A stretch of DNA of 64,000 bases from a virus. Below, piece by piece: positions 39,147 through 47,636 of this stretch. Position numbers and translations under genes: made by a program. The stretch covers positions 1 through 64,000 of the IMG/VR virus record IMGVR_UViG_3300020034_000005; one strand, 5' to 3'. The notes beneath the pieces were generated by a model. That model was not told the DNA's origin. It searched no databases and saw nothing but the letters and a program-made list of their open reading frames with translations. Position 1 is the stretch's first letter. Each line of letters starts with the position of its first letter.

Positions 39147-39661
39147 GCACCGTAGACACCGTGAAGGCCGTCGCCCGGCACCGGAAGCTGTCGTGGTTGG
39201 GCCTCGCCGCACTCGCCGGCGTGCAGGGCAAGGAGCTGAACACACTCCGGCCGCGGGTCGCCGAACTGGAGGCGGCGCTGGACAACGCGGCGTTCCGCCT
39301 CGACGGGGCCCTGCTCCTCGCCGGGGGGCTCCGCCTGCAGCTCGACGAAGCCCACGACATCCGCGACGACATCAACGCCAAGGCCGTCCGCTACGACGAA
39401 GCCGAACACCGTGCCACCGCAGCCGAGCAGCAGCTCGCCGCTAAGGACGAAGAACTGATCGCGCTCCGCCAGTTCAAGGCCAACGTCCAGTCCGTCGACG
39501 TCACCCAGCTCGGCCACCGCGACATCGACCCCGGCGACGCGGTCACCGTGCCCGTCCCGATCGTCAAGACGCTCGCCGAGGCGTTCGGCCAGGGCCGCGC
39601 CAGCACCGACCCCGCACGCACCACCTGGGGCCGCCGCAACGAGCAGGCAGGGGTGGCGTAG
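39143..39661 (+). CDS. hypothetical coiled-coil protein
   Basis: A 172-residue protein starting with GTG 39143. A basic N-terminal helix is followed by a coiled coil (RPRVAELEAALDNAAFRLDG; AEHRATAAEQQLAAKDEELIALRQFKANVQ). Its stop overlaps the methyltransferase start by one base (TAGTG). It is the last of the coupled chain of small genes before the methyltransferase. Confidence 0.7.
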   Translation: MSTVDTVKAVARHRKLSWLGLAALAGVQGKELNTLRPRVAELEAALDNAAFRLDGALLLAGGLRLQLDEAHDIRDDINAKAVRYDEAEHRATAAEQQLAAKDEELIALRQFKANVQSVDVTQLGHRDIDPGDAVTVPVPIVKTLAEAFGQGRASTDPARTTWGRRNEQAGVA

Positions 39662-41076
39662 TGGACGCCTACTGGGAGGACACGGACGCCGGGATCACCC
39701 TGTACCTCGGCGACTGCCTCACCGTGCTGCCCACCCTGGCCGACGCGTCCGTGGACTCCATCGTCACCGACCCGCCCTACGGGTTGACCGAGTTGGCAGC
39801 CGCGACGGTTCTGTCAGCGATAGCCGCATGGATGGCAGGCGACCGGACGCACGTGCCGGATGGGCGCGGGTTCATGGGCCGCGAGTGGGATCGTTTCGTG
39901 CCACCGCCTGGTGTGTGGGACGAGTGCCTACGGGTCCTGAAGCCGGGCGGTCACGTGCTGGCGTTCGCTGGTGCCCGCACCGTGGACCTGATGACGCTGT
40001 CGATCCGCATCGCCGGGTTCGAGATCCGCGACAGCATCGACTGGATCTACGGCAGTGGCTTCCCGAAATCACACGATGTTTCCAAGGCCATCGACAAGGC
40101 GGCCGGGGCGCAGCGCGAGGTAGTAGGGGCAAGCGCGCATAGCGCTAACCGGTCGGCCGGTTCCTGGCAGGCGGACGGCCGGGCCCCTACGAGAATGGCG
40201 AAAGGCAACGAGGGGGAACGCCAGATCACCGCCCCGGCCACCGCCGATGCGGCCCGCTGGGACGGGTGGGGCACGGCACTCAAGCCCGCCCACGAGCCCA
40301 TCGTTCTCGCCCGTAGGCCGCTCTCCGGGACCGTCGTCGTGAACGTCCTTCAGCACGGCACCGGGGCCCTCAACATCGACGACTGTCGGACCGTCGCCGG
40401 GCAGGACTACCGGCAGAAGTGCGCGTCCGTGGTGGGCATCGACAGTCCCCGCAACGGCGACACCGGCGGCGAACGGACCGGGGCCCGGGAGGACTCCGCG
40501 CACGTTGCGGGCCGTTGGCCGACGAACGTGATCCTCACCCACCCGCCGCTCCTCGATGACGACGGGCAGGTCGTGGGAGACGCGTGCGCAGACGGGTGCG
40601 TACCCGGCTGCCCCGTCGCGGAGATGGACGCGCAGAGCGGGGGCAGCACCAGCGCAGCAAAGGGCAAGGCCGGGGGCGCCTTCAAGTCCACGAGCCTGTA
40701 CGCGCAGGACGCGACCTCGCGCGGCATGGCCCGGACCGAACGCCCGACACACGGCGACAAGGGCGGCGCATCCCGCTTCTTCACCGTCTTCCGCTACGAG
40801 GCGAAGGCCCCGGCCTCAGAGCGTCCCCGGCTGGCGGACGGCACCGCGCACACCACGGTCAAACCGCTCGCCCTGATGCGGTGGCTGATCCGGCTCGTCA
40901 CCCCGCCCGGCGGAGCCGTCCTCGATCCGTTCGTCGGCTCCGGCACCACGCTGGAAGCGGCCCTCATCGAAGGGTTCCCCGCCATCGGTATCGAGCGCGA
41001 AGCCGACCACGCCGAACTGTGCGTGACCCGGCTCGCCAAGCCCATCACGTCGACCCTCTTCGGCGCCACCCCCTGA
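39661..41076 (+). CDS. DNA methyltransferase (N6-adenine/N4-cytosine type, DPPY)
   Basis: A 471-residue AdoMet-dependent DNA methyltransferase. The catalytic motif IV is TDPPYGLTEL (about 36-45) and motif I is DPFVGSGTTLEAA, near the C-terminus (about 421-433), so motif IV precedes motif I: beta-class order. FAGARTVDL and the C-terminal IGIERE segment fit AdoMet binding. The DPPY form suggests N6-adenine, though N4-cytosine cannot be excluded. The centre (residues about 140-320) holds a large insert that could recognise target DNA. It may protect phage DNA from host restriction. No cognate nuclease is obvious. Confidence 0.9.
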   Translation: MDAYWEDTDAGITLYLGDCLTVLPTLADASVDSIVTDPPYGLTELAAATVLSAIAAWMAGDRTHVPDGRGFMGREWDRFVPPPGVWDECLRVLKPGGHVLAFAGARTVDLMTLSIRIAGFEIRDSIDWIYGSGFPKSHDVSKAIDKAAGAQREVVGASAHSANRSAGSWQADGRAPTRMAKGNEGERQITAPATADAARWDGWGTALKPAHEPIVLARRPLSGTVVVNVLQHGTGALNIDDCRTVAGQDYRQKCASVVGIDSPRNGDTGGERTGAREDSAHVAGRWPTNVILTHPPLLDDDGQVVGDACADGCVPGCPVAEMDAQSGGSTSAAKGKAGGAFKSTSLYAQDATSRGMARTERPTHGDKGGASRFFTVFRYEAKAPASERPRLADGTAHTTVKPLALMRWLIRLVTPPGGAVLDPFVGSGTTLEAALIEGFPAIGIEREADHAELCVTRLAKPITSTLFGATP

Positions 41077-41078
41077 CC

Positions 41079-41120
41079 GGGCGCGCTGTCGCGGATGTCA
41101 CCGACCCCCACAGCGCGCCC
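41079..41120. repeat. perfect 11-bp hairpin between methyltransferase and VWA genes
   Basis: GGGCGCGCTGT (41079-41089) pairs exactly with ACAGCGCGCCC (41110-41120) over a 20-base loop. No T run. It is one of three similar large hairpins that bound the VWA and YqaJ-RecT genes. Confidence 0.55.
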
Positions 41121-41190
41121 TCACCACGTACCGCACCCGCCGAGGACAAGTCGGCGGGCGCCCACCCAGCACCCCAACAAGGAGATCACC

Positions 41191-41922
41191 GTGTTCCGTA
41201 AGACCCCCAGCGCCCCGCTCCCCACCCCGACCAGCACCGGTCCGGCGATCAGCTTCGACAAGGTGCCCGCCGGCCTCGTCAACCTGACCAAGACCGCCGC
41301 CGTCAGCCTGGAGAAGTCCGGGCTCACCGGGCAGCGCGCCGCCGTATACCTGGTCCTCGACCACTCCGGGAGCATGACCAGCTTCTACCGCGACGGGTCA
41401 GTGCAGCGCCTCGCCGAGCAGGCGCTCGGCCTGTCCGCGAACCTCGACGACGACGGCACCGTCCCCATCGGCTACTTCGGATCGACCGCCGAGCCCATGC
41501 TCGACGCCCGCCTCGACAACTACGCGGGGATCGTCGACCGCACCCACCCCGCGGTCCGCTGGGGGTCCACCAACTACGTGGCCGCCATGCAGGCCGTCAT
41601 CGACGAGCACCAGCGGTCCGGTGCCACAGACCCCGCGTTCGTGATCTTCCAGACGGACGGGTCCCCCGACGACCGTGGCGCAGCCGAGCGGATGCTCCGT
41701 GACGCCTCCCGGCTGCCGATCTTCTGGGCGTTCGTCGGGTTCGGAAACAACATCCACTTCCTGGAGAAGCTCGACGACCTTCGCGGCAGGGCTGTCGACA
41801 ACGCGTCGTTCTTCCACGCCGCGAACCCGCACCAGGTGACGGACGCCGACCTGTACGACGGCATCACGCACGAGTACGCGGGCTGGCTCGCCGCAGCGAC
41901 GGCCGCCGGAATCGTCGCCTGA
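41191..41922 (+). CDS. von Willebrand factor A (VWA) domain protein
   Basis: A 243-residue protein. VYLVLDHSGSM (about 52-62) is the D-x-S-x-S MIDAS motif; STNYVAAM (about 129) supplies the Thr and QTDGSPDD (about 153-160) the Asp of the metal site. It resembles the TerY/stress-type stand-alone VWA domains of Streptomyces. It probably binds a partner protein in a Mg-dependent way. GTG 41191 has AAGGAG upstream. It is flanked by hairpins and precedes the YqaJ-RecT pair. Role in a phage unknown. Confidence 0.88.
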   Translation: MFRKTPSAPLPTPTSTGPAISFDKVPAGLVNLTKTAAVSLEKSGLTGQRAAVYLVLDHSGSMTSFYRDGSVQRLAEQALGLSANLDDDGTVPIGYFGSTAEPMLDARLDNYAGIVDRTHPAVRWGSTNYVAAMQAVIDEHQRSGATDPAFVIFQTDGSPDDRGAAERMLRDASRLPIFWAFVGFGNNIHFLEKLDDLRGRAVDNASFFHAANPHQVTDADLYDGITHEYAGWLAAATAAGIVA

Positions 41923-41977
41923 CAGCCCCCTGACCGCTGTGGTGCAGCGCCCCCCTTCGCGCGCCACGGCACCCAGG

Positions 41978-42014
41978 CCCGCCGAGCCCGAACCCCCCGC
42001 CCGGGCTCGGCGGG
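41978..42014. repeat. perfect 13-bp hairpin between VWA and YqaJ genes
   Basis: CCCGCCGAGCCCG (41978-41990) and CGGGCTCGGCGGG (42002-42014) with an 11-base loop and no T run. It may stop or pause transcription between the two units, or stabilise mRNA ends. Confidence 0.6.
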
Positions 42015-42045
42015 TCCCCATCACTGCACCCGAAAGGCACGGCAC

Positions 42046-43047
42046 ATGAGCACCACAGAGCAGGCGAGCTTCTCGCCGCCACTCACTTACCCGACCGGGG
42101 CGACGGTCATCCTCGAGCCCGGAGCACCCAGAGAGGACTGGCACGCCGCCCGCCAAGGGGGCATCGGAGGCTCCGACATGGCCGCCATCTGCGGCCTCAA
42201 CCCCTACACCAGCCCGCTCGAGATCTGGTTCCAGAAGACCGGCCGGCCTGTCCCTCGCCGCGACAACCCGGTCCTCGACGAGGCCGCCATCTACGGCCAC
42301 CTCCTCGAGCCCGTCGTCGCCACCCGCTTCCTCGCCATCACCGGCCTGTACGCAGCCGAAGGGCCCGGCACTCTGGGGCGCCCCGATAAGCCGTGGATCG
42401 CCAACCTCGACCGCGTCACCCACGAAGACGGCCAGCCCGGCGTTGTCGAGATCAAGACCCGCTCGAGCTACGCCCTCAAGGACTGGCTCGACGAAGTGCC
42501 CGTCGCCGTCCAGATCCAGACCCAGTGGTATCTCGCCGTCACCGGCTGGCAGTTCGCCTACAGCGCCTGCTCCATCGGCGGCCAGCGCACGGTCATCCAC
42601 CGCCTCGAGCGCGACGACCAGATGATCGCAGACCTGGAGAAGATCGCAGACGAGTTCTGGGACCAGGTGCAGACCGGCACCCAGCCCGCCATCGACGGAT
42701 CCGCGGCCACCGGCGACCTCCTCGACCGGCTTCACGCGAACCCTCTCGAGTCCGTGGTCGTCGCCGACGCGCTCGAGGTCGAGGGCTGGCTCAAGCAGCG
42801 CGCCCACGCCAAAGAACAGATGGCCGCTGCGGACCTCGCCCTCACCGACGCCGAGAACCACCTCAAGGCCATCGCCGGGGACGCCACCGACGTCCACATC
42901 CGCGGCGAACTCGCCTACTCCTGGCGCCGCCGCAAAGGCCAGGTCTCGTGGAAGGCCGCAGCGCTCGAGGCCGACCCCGACATCAACCCCGAGGACTACC
43001 GGGGCGAACCCACCCGCGTCTTCAACATCCACCTGGAGAACCTGTGA
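42046..43047 (+). CDS. YqaJ-like viral recombinase (exonuclease)
   Basis: A 333-residue member of the YqaJ (lambda exo-like) nuclease family. The N-terminus has WHAARQGGIGGSDMAAICGLNPYTSPLEIW, then a Glu in LLEPVVA, an Asp in IANLDRVTH and the EIK of VVEIKTRS (about 138-146), forming the metal site. The C-terminal part is helical. It would chew 5' ends to give single strands for the RecT protein encoded next (overlap ATGA-like GTGA). Confidence 0.9.
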   Translation: MSTTEQASFSPPLTYPTGATVILEPGAPREDWHAARQGGIGGSDMAAICGLNPYTSPLEIWFQKTGRPVPRRDNPVLDEAAIYGHLLEPVVATRFLAITGLYAAEGPGTLGRPDKPWIANLDRVTHEDGQPGVVEIKTRSSYALKDWLDEVPVAVQIQTQWYLAVTGWQFAYSACSIGGQRTVIHRLERDDQMIADLEKIADEFWDQVQTGTQPAIDGSAATGDLLDRLHANPLESVVVADALEVEGWLKQRAHAKEQMAAADLALTDAENHLKAIAGDATDVHIRGELAYSWRRRKGQVSWKAAALEADPDINPEDYRGEPTRVFNIHLENL

Positions 43048-43847
43048 CCGACGCCCGCAACGCCGTCGCCCGCCGCGCCGAGAACGTCGGCGCCGTCCAG
43101 CAGAACGGCGAGCAGCAGCAGCCGACCATGGCGCAGCAGATCGAGAAGATGAAGCCGGAGCTGGCCCGCGCGCTGCCCAAGCACATGGACGCCGACCGGA
43201 TCGCCCGCATCGCCCTGACGTTGATCCGCAAGAACCCCGACCTGGCCACCTGCAGCACTGCATCGTTCCTCGGCGCGCTGATGACCTGCTCGCAGCTGGG
43301 CTTCGAGCCGGGCTCGCCCACGCAGGAGGCATTCATCGTCCCCTACAAGGGGGAGGCCTCGTTCCAGCTCGGTTACCAGGGCATGGTGACGCTCTTCTAC
43401 CAGCACCCGATGGCCTCGTCGGTGAAGGTCGAGACCGTCCGCGAGAACGACTACTTCGAGCACGAAGAGGGCCTCGAGGAGACGCTCGTCCACCGGCCGT
43501 TCGCCGGCGGGCCGCGGGGCCGCGCAGTCGCCTACTACTCCGTCGCCCGCCTCATCAACGGTGGCCGGACCTTCAAGGTCATGTACCCGTCGGAGATTGA
43601 GGAGCGGCGCCTGAAGATGCCCTCCAAGAACAGCCCTGCCTGGCGGAACAGTTACGACGAGATGGCCAAGAAGACCGTCCTGCGTAACCACTTCAAGGCC
43701 CTGCCGAAGAGCGCATCCCTGGCCCGCGCCATGGCCCACGACGGGACCGTGCGCACCGACATCCAGGCCGACGCCATTGACGTCGCGCCCCAGCACGACG
43801 GGCCGCCCGAGCTCACCGCCGGGGCCTCGAGCGACCAGCAGCAGTAA
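43044..43847 (+). CDS. recT: RecT single-strand annealing protein
   Basis: A 267-residue protein of the RecT family. The recognised core is LGFEPGSPTQEAFIVPYKGEASFQLGYQGMVTLFYQ (about 92-127), then WRNSYDEMAKKTVLRNHFKALPKS. GTG 43044 overlaps the YqaJ stop. It anneals single strands in replication-dependent recombination. A large hairpin follows the gene. Confidence 0.93.
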   Translation: MTDARNAVARRAENVGAVQQNGEQQQPTMAQQIEKMKPELARALPKHMDADRIARIALTLIRKNPDLATCSTASFLGALMTCSQLGFEPGSPTQEAFIVPYKGEASFQLGYQGMVTLFYQHPMASSVKVETVRENDYFEHEEGLEETLVHRPFAGGPRGRAVAYYSVARLINGGRTFKVMYPSEIEERRLKMPSKNSPAWRNSYDEMAKKTVLRNHFKALPKSASLARAMAHDGTVRTDIQADAIDVAPQHDGPPELTAGASSDQQQ

Positions 43848-43857
43848 CCGCCCCGTT

Positions 43858-43894
43858 GGGGCCCCCTGCCCGTCCGAAGCAGGCAGGGGGCCCC
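43858..43894 (+). terminator. perfect 13-bp hairpin after recT
   Basis: GGGGCCCCCTGCC (43858-43870) and GGCAGGGGGCCCC (43882-43894) pair over an 11-base loop, with no T run. It starts 11 bases after the recT stop and closes the YqaJ-RecT unit. Confidence 0.6.
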
Positions 43895-43930
43895 GGAACC
43901 CCATCGCACCACACCCGGAAGGAAACCGGC

Positions 43931-44209
43931 ATGACCGATCCCACCGCCACCCGCATGTACGACGCCGTTGAGTACGGGCTCTGGCAAGACCTCGCCGACG
44001 CACTCAACCGCATCGAGGAGTACGGCCTCGACCCCATCGCTCAACTCTGTGAGCAGCTCAACGCCAAGCCTGTTCAGGCCATCGACGCAGGTGACGTCAT
44101 CCACGGGAGTGGTGTCCGCAAGCCCGGCGGCTACCTCCTGCGCCACCGGTCCAGCCGGTTCGGCTGGACCGTCCAGGACCGCGCCAAGGCCCCGGAGGTC
44201 ACGTCATGA
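43931..44209 (+). CDS. hypothetical protein
   Basis: A 92-residue acidic protein with helices (DAVEYGLWQDLADALNRIEEYG) and a C-terminal basic part. ATG 43931, weak ribosome site (GGAAGGAAACC). Overlaps the next gene (ATGA). Confidence 0.72.
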   Translation: MTDPTATRMYDAVEYGLWQDLADALNRIEEYGLDPIAQLCEQLNAKPVQAIDAGDVIHGSGVRKPGGYLLRHRSSRFGWTVQDRAKAPEVTS

Positions 44210-44637
44210 CGACCCCCCTGTACGTCCTCGACATCCGCGAGGACGACGACGGCATCGAACAGCCCAACGAAGCCCTCTTCACCCCCACCCCGGAGAACGC
44301 CGCCGAGTACGGCTTCATGACCCGCGACGGCATCCACCTCACCGGAGTCGGCGAGGAGGACGAGCCGCCCACCGAGTTCGTTGCCCTCGGCCACAACCAC
44401 ACCTGGACGGCGCTCGCGCTCCTCGCCGACGCATGGATGCGGAAGAACCACCCCGACGCCGACCTCCCCGTACACACCCGGCCGCCCGTCCGGAAGCACG
44501 CCGTGTTCATCACCCACCCCCACCCCGACCACCCGTGCGGCTGCGCATGGGACGGCCAGTGGCGGCTCGTCTACGCCCCCGCCACCGAACCCGGGGCTGT
44601 TGCGGTCACCGTCATCCCCGCAGGGAGGACGACATGA
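44206..44637 (+). CDS. hypothetical protein with His/Cys-rich C-terminus
   Basis: A 143-residue protein, acidic, with FITHPHPDHPCGCAWDGQW near 101-119, a His/Cys cluster. Not recognised as a metallo-beta-lactamase despite an H-x-H-x-D string. Coupled to the ASCH gene. Confidence 0.7.
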   Translation: MTTPLYVLDIREDDDGIEQPNEALFTPTPENAAEYGFMTRDGIHLTGVGEEDEPPTEFVALGHNHTWTALALLADAWMRKNHPDADLPVHTRPPVRKHAVFITHPHPDHPCGCAWDGQWRLVYAPATEPGAVAVTVIPAGRTT

Positions 44638-45029
44638 GGGCCCTGACGATCAAGCAGCCGTGGGCGGGTGCCATCGCCCACCAGACGAAGCGCGTCGAAA
44701 ACCGCACCTGGAAACTCCCCGCCAAGCACCACGGGGCCCGCATCCTCATCCACGCCGGCGCGGAACGAGACCGGTGGGCAGTCGTCCACGGCGACCACCT
44801 CGACGTGTACAGCGCGATCGTCGCCGTCGCCACGCTCACCGGCTGCCACTGGGCCGAGAGCGACCGCCTGTGCAGCCCCTGGAGCCAGGACGACGCCTAC
44901 CACTGGACGCTCGACGACGTCATTGCCCTTCCGCAGCCCGTGCCCGCGAAGGGGCGGCTGGGTCTCTGGGCACCCGACGCCGAACTGATCACCGCCGTCG
45001 AGCAGCAGCTGCAGGCGGTGACCCGATGA
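44634..45029 (+). CDS. ASCH domain protein
   Basis: A 131-residue protein. It begins MRALTIKQPWAGAIAHQTKRVENRTWK, the classic ASCH start (PWA...G.K..E.R.W), then RILIHAG and IVAVATLTG. ASCH domains bind RNA or modified nucleosides; some are nucleases or deaminases of modified cytidines. It may act on modified nucleotides of host or phage RNA. Coupled to both neighbours. Confidence 0.85.
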   Translation: MRALTIKQPWAGAIAHQTKRVENRTWKLPAKHHGARILIHAGAERDRWAVVHGDHLDVYSAIVAVATLTGCHWAESDRLCSPWSQDDAYHWTLDDVIALPQPVPAKGRLGLWAPDAELITAVEQQLQAVTR

Positions 45030-45784
45030 ACCGCTGGTACGTGGGTCAGCCCACGAAGCGTGGCGGCGTCCACCCTCCCCGCACGAAGACCAACCGGTAC
45101 GGCGAGCACTCGTCCGCCATGCGGCGCCAGGAGCAGCGCATCCACGACAAGGAGTTCCTCGCCAACTACGTGCAGCTCAAGCCCGGCATCCTCGTCGTCT
45201 GGGACGGGCAGCCGTACCGCGTCGTCGAGCTTGCCGAACGACCCCTCGACCTGTGGGGCGACAAGCATGAGGAGCGCTTCAAGGAAGCCCTCACCTACTG
45301 GGAGCGCTACCCGCGCGGCGACCGCCCCGAGAAGCTGACGTGGACCGGACGCCCCTACGCGTTCATCCTCGCCCCCGACGGCAGGCCGCAGGAGAAGCCC
45401 CTCCACCTGATCGGCCCCGCAGACCACTCCTGGGACGTGCTGCCCGAGCACTACGCGATCTGTTCCGCGTGCGGTGAACTCCCGCCCTGCCACGACGAAC
45501 TCGCCGAACGTGAAGGCGACCGGCAGGCCGCCCGCGCCGACGTCCTCATGGACATCGCACCCGGCCACTGCCTCGGCTGCGGCGAGTACGTCAACGCCCG
45601 CCAGAAGGCCGCCCGCTTCCCCGGCCCGAACCTGTGGCGGCCGGACCTCCCGGAGAACTCGGCGGTGTTCCACGCCCGGCAGGAGTGCTCCGACGAAGTC
45701 GACCGCTACCGCACCCAGTGGGAAGCGCGCGGCAACAACAACCCGCAGAGCAGCCTCTTCGCCGACGAGGAGAACACGTCATGA
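45026..45784 (+). CDS. hypothetical protein with zinc-ribbon motifs
   Basis: A 252-residue basic protein. CSACGELPPC (about 151-160) and CLGCGEYV (about 185-192) form possible zinc ribbons; VVELAERPLDLW lies near 71-82. No known function. It follows the ASCH gene (ATGA). Confidence 0.72.
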   Translation: MNRWYVGQPTKRGGVHPPRTKTNRYGEHSSAMRRQEQRIHDKEFLANYVQLKPGILVVWDGQPYRVVELAERPLDLWGDKHEERFKEALTYWERYPRGDRPEKLTWTGRPYAFILAPDGRPQEKPLHLIGPADHSWDVLPEHYAICSACGELPPCHDELAEREGDRQAARADVLMDIAPGHCLGCGEYVNARQKAARFPGPNLWRPDLPENSAVFHARQECSDEVDRYRTQWEARGNNNPQSSLFADEENTS

Positions 45785-46167
45785 CCATCACCTCCGCCGA
45801 GGCCCGCGACCTGGCGAACGCCGCGCTGGCCCGCCTGTACGGCAACGTCACCCAGTACGACCGGCTCCTCCTGGAGCAGGCCATCGACTCCATCGCCGGA
45901 GACGGCAGCCGGTTCAGCATGAACGAACTGCGCGCCGTGCTCCCCGAGATCGGCTACAAGGCCGCCGGCCTGTTCTTCCACGGCCTCGTCGCACCGCACA
46001 AGGTGCCGCTCGTCGAGATCGTCGACGAAGTCACCTCGGTCAACAAGAAAGCCCACGGGAAGACCGTCAAGGTCTACGTCCTCACCCCGCACGGCCGCGT
46101 CGCGTTCAGCAAGCGGCGGCGCGAGCGGGCAGCCCTCCGGGACCAGAACGCGAGGGCCGCCGCATGA
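45781..46167 (+). CDS. hypothetical DNA-binding-like protein
   Basis: A 128-residue protein. A helical first part (SAEARDLANAALARLYGNVTQYDRLLLEQAID) is followed by NELRAVLPEIGYKAAGLFFHGLV and a basic C-terminus (GRVAFSKRRRERAAL). The layout suggests a winged helix, but this is not certain. Confidence 0.68.
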   Translation: MTITSAEARDLANAALARLYGNVTQYDRLLLEQAIDSIAGDGSRFSMNELRAVLPEIGYKAAGLFFHGLVAPHKVPLVEIVDEVTSVNKKAHGKTVKVYVLTPHGRVAFSKRRRERAALRDQNARAAA

Positions 46168-46253
46168 GCAACCTCGCCTGGATCATCCCCGCGCTCATCA
46201 TCGCCGGGGCCCTCATCGCCGCAGCCGGAGCCTGGTTCAGGGGGCGGCGATGA
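46164..46253 (+). CDS. single-pass membrane mini-protein (29 residues)
   Basis: MSNLAWIIPALIIAGALIAAAG plus a basic tail (FRGRR). ATG 46164 overlaps the upstream stop and its TGA overlaps the ATG of the next membrane protein. It is supported by coupling and hydrophobicity. Confidence 0.6.
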   Translation: MSNLAWIIPALIIAGALIAAAGAWFRGRR

Positions 46254-46411
46254 GCTTCGAGACCTACGTCAACACCTTCTTCATCATCGCGTTCGCCGGC
46301 GCCCTCATCGTCACCGCCACCAAATGGCTGTTCGTCGCGACCGTCACCTTCTGGCTGCTGTACGGCCTCTGGTACGCCGCGATCCGCCTCGACACCTGGA
46401 GGCGGACGTGA
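46250..46411 (+). CDS. small membrane protein (53 residues)
   Basis: A 53-residue protein with two hydrophobic segments (about 9-27, TFFIIAFAGALIVTATKW, and 28-43, LFVATVTFWLLYGLWY). It forms a coupled pair with the 29-residue membrane protein (overlap ATGA) and is coupled to the GTG at 46408. Confidence 0.65.
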   Translation: MSFETYVNTFFIIAFAGALIVTATKWLFVATVTFWLLYGLWYAAIRLDTWRRT

Positions 46412-46662
46412 AGCTCCCCTGGTGGCTCCGACGGTCCTGGCAGCAAGCACAACGGACCGTGCACGAAGCCGAGATGAGCGTCGCCGCGTACCGGTTCCTC
46501 ACCGCCATCGAAGCCGAAGCCGCATGCCTCGACCAGCTCGCCGACGGCGTACCCGCCGCACCCGACAACCGGCCCGGCATCAACCTCGCCGCACACGACA
46601 CCTGCGAACTCATCTACGGCATGCCCGCCGACGACCACGACACCGAACGGGGGAAGCGATGA
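46408..46662 (+). CDS. small hypothetical protein
   Basis: An 84-residue protein starting GTG 46408 (KLPWWLRRSWQQAQRTVHEAEMSVAAYRFL). A Trp-rich amphipathic N-terminus may lie on the membrane. Acidic C-terminus. Coupled on both sides. Confidence 0.68.
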   Translation: MKLPWWLRRSWQQAQRTVHEAEMSVAAYRFLTAIEAEAACLDQLADGVPAAPDNRPGINLAAHDTCELIYGMPADDHDTERGKR

Positions 46663-47636
46663 CCACCGCAACCAACGAACCGCCCGCACACGGGACCTAC
46701 GCCCGCGGCAACGGCGCCCCCGGCTACCGACCGCCGTGCGACTGCCCGCCCTGCCGCAAAGCCCGGCTGCGGACCAAGAAGCACAACAAGGCCATGCGAG
46801 ACCTCGGCAAGGGCGCCCGCGTACCGGCAGACCAGGCCCGCACCCGACTCCAAGCCCTCTGCCAGACCATGACGTGGGACCAGATCGCCGCGGCCACCGG
46901 CTGCGAACCCGGCAACCTCCGCCTGATCAGCTCGGGCAGGCGGGCCGCGATCAACCGCAGCACCCAGAACAAGATCCTCGCCGTGGCACCGCAGCCCCCC
47001 AGCGCGCGCGGCAAATACGTCGACGCCACCGGAAGCCGCCGCCGACTCCAAGCCCTCCGCGCACTCGGCTACTCCGCCCGCCACATCGCCGACATCGGCG
47101 GGTTCGCCACCAGCGAGAGCCGCGTACACACCATCTGCGCCACCCGCCAGCCCACCGTCCGCCACCACCTGGCCGCGAAGATCACCGCCGCCTACACCGT
47201 CCTCGCCGGAACACTCCCGCCGCCCAGCGCCGGAACCACCATCGCCCGCAACTACGCCGCGAAACAGGGCTGGGCACCGCCCGGGGCCTGGGACAACATC
47301 GACGACCCGGCCGCCGTCCCCGACTCAACAGGGCACTGCGGCACCGACCGAGGCTGGTGGACCCACCGCAATACACACCTCCCCGTCTGCCAGCGGTGCG
47401 AGGCCGCCCACCAGGAGTGGAAGCGGGACCACCAGCACCTGGCCAGGACCGAGTTCATGAAGGCCCTCACGGCCGCCCGCTCCGCCGCCTCCCACCGCGG
47501 CGCCGACATTGCCGACGACGGCCGCGAACTCATCCGCCACGGCTGCGACTACGACACCGCCGCCGCCCGCATCGGCGTCACCCGCCAACACCTCCAACAA
47601 GAACTCCAACGCCACCCCGAAGGAGCCGCAGCATGA
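46659..47636 (+). CDS. helix-turn-helix DNA-binding protein
   Basis: A 325-residue basic protein. It starts with a Cys/Pro segment (YRPPCDCPPCRKA) and a basic stretch, then two HTH-like units: MTWDQIAAATGCEPGNLRLISSGRRAAINR (about 71-100) and LGYSARHIADIGGFATSESRVHTI (about 138-161), and a C-terminal DTAAARIGVTRQHLQQELQRH. Similar proteins in Streptomyces phages are annotated as HTH regulators. It is coupled to the C5 methyltransferase downstream. Confidence 0.75.
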   Translation: MTTATNEPPAHGTYARGNGAPGYRPPCDCPPCRKARLRTKKHNKAMRDLGKGARVPADQARTRLQALCQTMTWDQIAAATGCEPGNLRLISSGRRAAINRSTQNKILAVAPQPPSARGKYVDATGSRRRLQALRALGYSARHIADIGGFATSESRVHTICATRQPTVRHHLAAKITAAYTVLAGTLPPPSAGTTIARNYAAKQGWAPPGAWDNIDDPAAVPDSTGHCGTDRGWWTHRNTHLPVCQRCEAAHQEWKRDHQHLARTEFMKALTAARSAASHRGADIADDGRELIRHGCDYDTAAARIGVTRQHLQQELQRHPEGAAA

